In this document: piece by piece, positions 59,338 through 64,000 of the stretch
Numbering within the stretch: the first letter of the stretch is position 1
Layout of the letters: every line of letters starts with the position of its first letter
From: Medicago truncatula
Taxonomy: Eukaryota > Streptophyta > Magnoliopsida > Fabales > Fabaceae
NCBI RefSeq assembly: GCF_003473485.1
Contig: NC_053048.1
Coordinates: 52,945,755 to 53,009,754 of the forward strand
Reading direction: 5' to 3'
DNA length: 64,000 nucleotides
Notes under the pieces: generated by a model
What the model was told of the DNA's origin: nothing
The model's database searches: none
What the model saw: the letters and a program-made list of their open reading frames with translations, nothing else
Program-made: the position numbers and the translations under genes

Positions 59338-59837
59338 AGGTTAAATATGTTTTTGGTCCCTATAAATATACCAACTTTTCGTTTTAGTCCCTCTAAAATT
59401 TTCCTTCAACTTTTAGTCCCTATAAAATTTTGAATCACTACTTTTGGTCCCTATTTTAAAATAAATTTTAGTATTTTTTAATGAAATTGTACAGAAATGT
59501 GTAGAATATTGTAAAAACATTTCCCAAAAAAAATTAGAATTTTTTAAGTAAACATAAATTATATATGAGTTTTTAACCATAAATAATATAAAAATTCATA
59601 TTAAATTCATGTTTTGTTAAAAAATTCTAATTTTTTTTGGGAGAGATTATTATAATATTATGAATTTTTCTAAAAAATTTGATTCAAAAATATGAATTCT
59701 ACATATGAATTTACTTTAAAAGAGGGACCAAAAGTGAAGATGGAAAATTTTTTAGGGACTAAAAGTTGAAGGAAAATTTTAGAGGGACTAAAACGAAAAG
59801 TTGGTATATTTATAGGGACCAAAAACATATTTAACCC
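59338..59837. mobile_element. Mutator-like foldback element, 500 bp, with 9-bp TSD
   Basis: Perfect direct repeats TAGTTTTAA at 59329-59337 and 59838-59846. The left end AGGTTAAATATG and right end CATATTTAACCC are inverted repeats with one mismatch at the tip. The arms carry GTCCCTATAAATATACCAAC and its complement and remain paired almost to the centre. Confidence 0.85.
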
Positions 59838-59846
59838 TAGTTTTAA

Positions 59847-60226
59847 TTAAAGGATACGATATGAATAACTAAATTAAAACTACATTGAAAATTAGAAGTA
59901 ACACTCTTTTTACATTTTTTTTCCTAATGTGACCGTCATTACACAAGGCAATATACTTCTTTAATGTTTTCTTATAAATTTGAAATTGTTTCTTTGTAGG
60001 ACATTTATCAAGTTTTACATGTTTAGACTATTTATAGCATCCAGAGTGATGAGCGATTAACTGAATTAACACCAAATCAAATGGACAACATGTTTATGAA
60101 TGAATTTTCTTGAGTAGAAAAAAGAAAAAAAAATAGACAACCTGTTGTAGATAATTTTTTTGAGTGTTTATACAGAAGAGTCTCTTTGACAATATCGCTC
60201 TTTATTTATTTTAAAATAAGTAAGTG
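59847..60226. other. Spacer between foldback element and LINE
   Basis: AT-rich, nothing recognised. Confidence 0.5.
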
Positions 60227-63150
60227 TTTTTTTTTTAACAATCAAAAATGGAATTATATTAACAACAAGAGTCTCAATAGCACAAGATGTGCCACAAAGA
60301 CTACTACAGAGATTCAGTACAACAACAAAAACAAGTTAGCCAATACCCAAACATTATAACGGGTTTGACCACCAACTAAAAGTGCCAAACAAAAAAGAAG
60401 CGTTTCTAGCTTTCAACCAACCTAGAGACAAATATTTAACTTTGTCAAGCAACCTGGGTAAAGGAGTAATAGAATCATTGAAACACATATTGTTACGTTC
60501 AGTCCATAAAACCCAGGCACAAAGAAGCCAAATAAGCTGGAGAAAAGACTCAGAAGCCTTATTGCCACTTGTTGAGTGAACAAACTGAACAAAGTGATCA
60601 GACAAAACATTAGTGTCCACTCCAACAAAACCAATCCAATCACGAACCAACGACCAAAGTGAAGCAAAATACGAACAAGAGAGAAACAAATGTTGTGCCG
60701 ATTCCAAGGCACCGCAACCAGAAACACACAAACCAGCTTCTGTTGGAATTACACCTCTATAGATCAGATTCGATTTGGTAGGCAACCGATCACGAAGAAG
60801 CCGCCAAGCAAAGACGGATACCTTCAAAGGAACTTGTCTGTGCCAAATCATCTCCGCAGCCGAGTCCACCAACGGTAAATCATTAGAAGTCAACACGGCA
60901 TAAGCCCCCCGAACAGAGTAACCATGAGAGGGTTCCGGGAGCCACAACCATTGATCTGAAACATTAACAAGCAAAGAAACATCAAGCAGAAAAGCCCTAC
61001 ACTCCACTAACATCTCCTCCTCCCACGCCCACAATCTCCGCCTCCACTGCCACGCCTCACCACCCTCCTCAACACCAAGAGAAAACATATCTGACACTGA
61101 AACATATTTATTAACAAAAAGCTCAAACAACCTACGGAAACGAACACACAAAGGAATCGACCCCAACCAAGTATCAATCCAAAAAAGAGTATCAATACCA
61201 TTCCCCACCTTCTTGCTAACACAATCCTGAAACCAATCCCCCCCAACACCACCATCCCCATCCCTAATCCTCCCCACCTCCCGCCACCAAGAAGAACAAC
61301 TCCGGCCCCAACCTCCAACCTCCCACACACCTCGCCATAACGGGCGACTAAAACTCTATACCAAAAACCACCCCTATCCACTAACATCCTCCAACACCAT
61401 TTCCCTAGTAATGCAACATTAAACTCCTTCAACTGTCTAACCCCTAACCCTCCAAACTCCTTCTGGAGACAAACAGAGTTCCAACCTATCCAAGACATTT
61501 TCCTATGATCCTCACTCCCACCCCAAAAAAAAATTATTAAATAAAGATTCAAGGGTAGAGATTATACCTGACGGAGCTTTGAAGAAAGAAAGAGCATAGA
61601 CAGGCAGAGAGGTCAACACAGATTTGAGAAGAACCAAACGACCACCAAAAGAGAGGAAACGACTATTCCAACCTGACAGTCTAGACTTTATACGATTCAC
61701 AACAGGGTCCCAGAAACACAAACGACGAGGATTACCACCAATCGGCATACCCAAGTATAAGAAAGGCACCTTTCCCACTTTACAATTTAGCACAGACGCT
61801 GCCTCAAATAACCAAGAAGATGCAATGTTAACCCCAACCAGCGAACTCTTGTTAAAATTAACTTTCAAACCAGACAAAGCCTCAAAAATAAAAAGAGCCG
61901 CCCTCATAGCCCGAACATTGGCCCAACTTTTAGTACCCAACAACAATGTATCATTAGCAAATTGGAGATGAGACACAACCACCGGATTAACATCCCCAAT
62001 GCTATAACCAGAAAACAATCGAGTCTCAACCAGCGACCTCATCAAAACATTGAGACCTTCCGCCGCCAATAAAAACAAAAAAGGAGACAACGGGTCCCCC
62101 TGCCTCAACCCCCTCTTTAACTGAAACTCTTCAGTGGGACTGCCATTCACAAGAACAGAGGCTGTAGCGGTACTAACACACTATCTAATCCATTTTCGCC
62201 AGAGAACTGGGAAAGACATCTTAGCCAAAACAGAATCCAAATACCCCCAATCAATCGAGTCATACGCCTTTTCAAAATCCACTTTAAACAACATAAGTTC
62301 TTTTTTCTTTTTACGAGCCTCATCAACAACTTCATTGGCTATCAAAATTCCATCTAAAATCTGTCTATTTTTAACAAAAGCCGATTGAGCGTCGGAAACA
62401 ACAGAGTCAATCACCCCTCGAAGCCTATTAGCAAGCAATTTTGCCAAAATTTTGTACAAACTCCCCACCAAGGAAATAGGACGAAAGTCATTAAGCTTCT
62501 GAGGGCTGTCAACTTTAGGAATTAAGGCAATGAAAGTAGAGTTGATACCTTTAGATAATTTACCATTGCGATGAAACTCAGATACAAATCTCATGATATC
62601 CTCTTTCATGACCAACCAGAAATCCTTAATAAAGCCAAAATTAATACCATCGGGACTCGGACTCTTGAAACTATCACAATCCCACACAGCTGCCTTAACT
62701 TCATCAACCGAGAAAGGCTTAATTAAACTCACACCCTCAGCCACTGATAACGACCGGAAAGGCATATTAGACACCGTGGGGCGGTTAGCAGACACCTCCT
62801 GAAAATGATTAGCAAAATGAGTGAACACGGCATTACGAATAGGTTCCACTCCCTCCACCACCACATCATCAACCAAAATAGAACTCAAAGCGTTATGGCG
62901 CCTCCTCCTAGACAAAACAAAATGGAAAAATTTAGAATTTGCGTCCCCGTCTCGCAACCACTGGACACGAGACTGTTGCCAACAAATGCTAGTATTAAGA
63001 CGGGACAAAGAGTGTAGTTTCGAAGAAACACCAAGTAATTCAGCACAATCGTCTTCAGTCAAAACCTCCACTTCACCTTTCCCATCTAAAGTTGCCAAAC
63101 GCTCCTTAAGATCGAGGATTTTCCTTGGTAAATTTTGAGTATTATTCATT
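60227..63150 (-). mobile_element. 5'-truncated LINE (L1-like) with disrupted ORF2
   Basis: Minus-strand reading from 63149 gives an uninterrupted frame of 322 codons, a TAG at 62178-62180, then further frames to 60354, a 3' untranslated region, and a poly-A tail (the T run at 60228-60237). The endonuclease domain and ORF1 are absent, as expected of 5'-truncated insertions. The start lies just after an in-frame TAA. A target-site duplication is not clear. Confidence 0.88.
60354..63149 (-). pseudogene. LINE ORF2 pseudogene: reverse transcriptase plus zf-RVT
   Basis: Reverse transcriptase motifs are readable in order: WLRDGDANSKFFH, DFRPISLVGSLYKILAKLLA, DFEKAYDSIDW (motif A), LRQGDPLSPFLF (motif B), and FANDTLLLG (motif C). 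The normal first Asp of the catalytic FADD box is Asn. FLYLGMPIGG and FGGRLVLLKSVL follow, then the zf-RVT domain LKVSVFAWRLLRDRLPTKSN and CVSGCG with HLFLSC. Defects: TAG at 62178; a frame change at the T run around 61527-61535; and a second frame change near 61310-61328. This is the best preserved of four LINE remnants here. Confidence 0.85.
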
Positions 63151-63444
63151 TAATAAATAAATGTTAGGTTGGAGGAGTTAGGTGATTATCAGATATTGTT
63201 ATAAAAAAAAATTAATGTATAAACATTTCAATAAGCACTTACTTCCTTAAAAAAAAATAAACACTCCTTCCTTTGATCACATTTATAAGTAACTTTTGTT
63301 TTTTCATATAGTCAAGATACGTCACTTATTTAATAAATCTGAAAAGGTAAAAATTGCTTATAAATATTATCTGAGGTAGTAAATAGGAAAGTCGTTGTGA
63401 ACTGAATTGAGACCACTTAATAACTTTTTTAAAATAAAATAAAG
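63151..63444. other. Spacer; possible decayed MITE
   Basis: AT-rich; CACTTATAAATG-like paired segments near 63280 and 63355 suggest a weak hairpin. Confidence 0.4.
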
Positions 63445-64000
63445 ACTTAAATGTTCTTTTGGTCCCTTAACTATTTAATTGGTATCGCTTTGGTCCCTTA
63501 ACTAAAAAAAAGATTGTTTGAGGATTTTAAGTTTTTTTTAGTCTCGTTTTGGTCCCTTCTGTTAGGTTTCCGTTAGGGTTTTAAAAAAAAGTTAACTCCT
63601 AGACACGTGTCACCTTGTCATTGGCTCTGAGTTTATTTTATTATTTTTTAAAAATATACTATATTTTTTTAAAAAAACCCAAAGCCAATGACAAAGTGAC
63701 ACTTGTCCCAGAGTTAACACGTGTCACATTGTCATTGGTTTCTGGGAATTTTTTACAAAAAAGTAAAAAATATATTTTTAAAAAAAATTAAATTTTTTTT
63801 TTATAAAAAAATATATATAAAAAAAATAATCTTAGAGCCAATGACAAGGTGACACGTGTCTACACTTAACGTTTTTTATTAAAAATAATGGAAACCTAAC
63901 AGAAGGGACCAAAACGAGACTAAAAAAAAACTTAAAATCCTCAAACAATCTTTTTTTTAATTAACGAACCAAAGCGATATCAATTAAATAGTTAAAGAAA
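63445..64000. mobile_element. Long-inverted-repeat element with CACGTGTCAC modules, cut by the window edge
   Basis: The left part from TTTTGGTCCCTTAACTATTT pairs with the right part up to the window end. Between them are four copies of a CACGTGTCAC.TTGTCATTGG module in alternating orientation at 63602-63625 (+), 63683-63707 (-), 63716-63739 (+) and 63836-63860 (-). The outer right tip is outside the window. Confidence 0.7.

Noticed and set aside
60690-63138. Plus-strand open frames across the LINE
   Set aside because: All are antisense shadows of the minus-strand ORF2.
1-64000. CRISPR arrays, bacterial operons or phage-type systems
   Set aside because: Introns, nuclear tRNA, plastid-targeted proteins and plant repeats show a plant nuclear genome; repeats here are transposon-derived and not spaced arrays.

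Overview
This is nuclear DNA from a flowering plant, most likely a legume of the Medicago/Trifolium/Pisum group. The evidence is AT-rich sequence, genes split by GT-AG introns, chloroplast-targeted nuclear proteins, a nuclear tRNA-Ile, and a dense mixture of plant retrotransposons, MITEs and SINEs. The genus is an inference from the general look of the proteins and repeats, and no species was established.

Seven protein genes look intact, and all seven gene models could be spliced by eye into complete reading frames: a WAT1/nodulin-MtN21 (EamA) transporter (7.2-10.0 kb, +), galactinol synthase (16.4-18.6 kb, -), chloroplast stem-loop binding protein CSP41b (25.3-28.0 kb, -), AP-3 adaptor subunit mu (34.2-37.5 kb, +), a PsbP-domain thylakoid lumen protein (38.2-39.2 kb, -), an alkaline/neutral invertase (41.0-43.6 kb, +) and a DUF538 protein of the SVB type (54.5-55.0 kb, -). 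Several belong together in Arabidopsis as neighbours: CSP41b, a galactinol synthase, a WAT1 gene and a DUF538 gene lie in one chromosome 1 segment (At1g093xx), and invertase, SVB, AP-3 mu and another galactinol synthase lie in a second (At1g565xx-566xx). The window therefore looks like the less fractionated counterpart of both segments. These locus numbers are recalled, not looked up.

The left edge (1-3.8 kb) is the 3' end of a Sirevirus-type Ty1/copia element: an envelope-like reading frame, an array of purine tracts, and the 3' LTR. A truncated copia LTR with primer-binding site and a broken gag start lies at 10.5-11.0 kb. LINE remains occur at 14.7-15.9, 24.8-25.2, 49.2-49.9 and 60.2-63.2 kb. 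The last is the longest and carries most of a reverse transcriptase with a stop, two frameshifts and an altered active site.

The intergenic DNA is layered with small non-autonomous elements, many with readable target-site duplications (TSDs): eight SINE insertions, two related Stowaway MITEs, Tourist-like MITEs with TTA duplications, and at least four long-inverted-repeat elements with 9-bp or near 9-bp duplications typical of Mutator-like elements. Several are nested. The most unusual contains a decayed fragment of the plastid gene ndhD (30.85-31.35 kb). Another oddity is a decayed copy of the AP-3 mu promoter and first exon about 5 kb upstream of the real gene.

No wholly new biochemical system is evident. 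The interest lies in the captured plastid DNA, the exon duplication, the nested insertions with empty-site paralogues, and the gene order.
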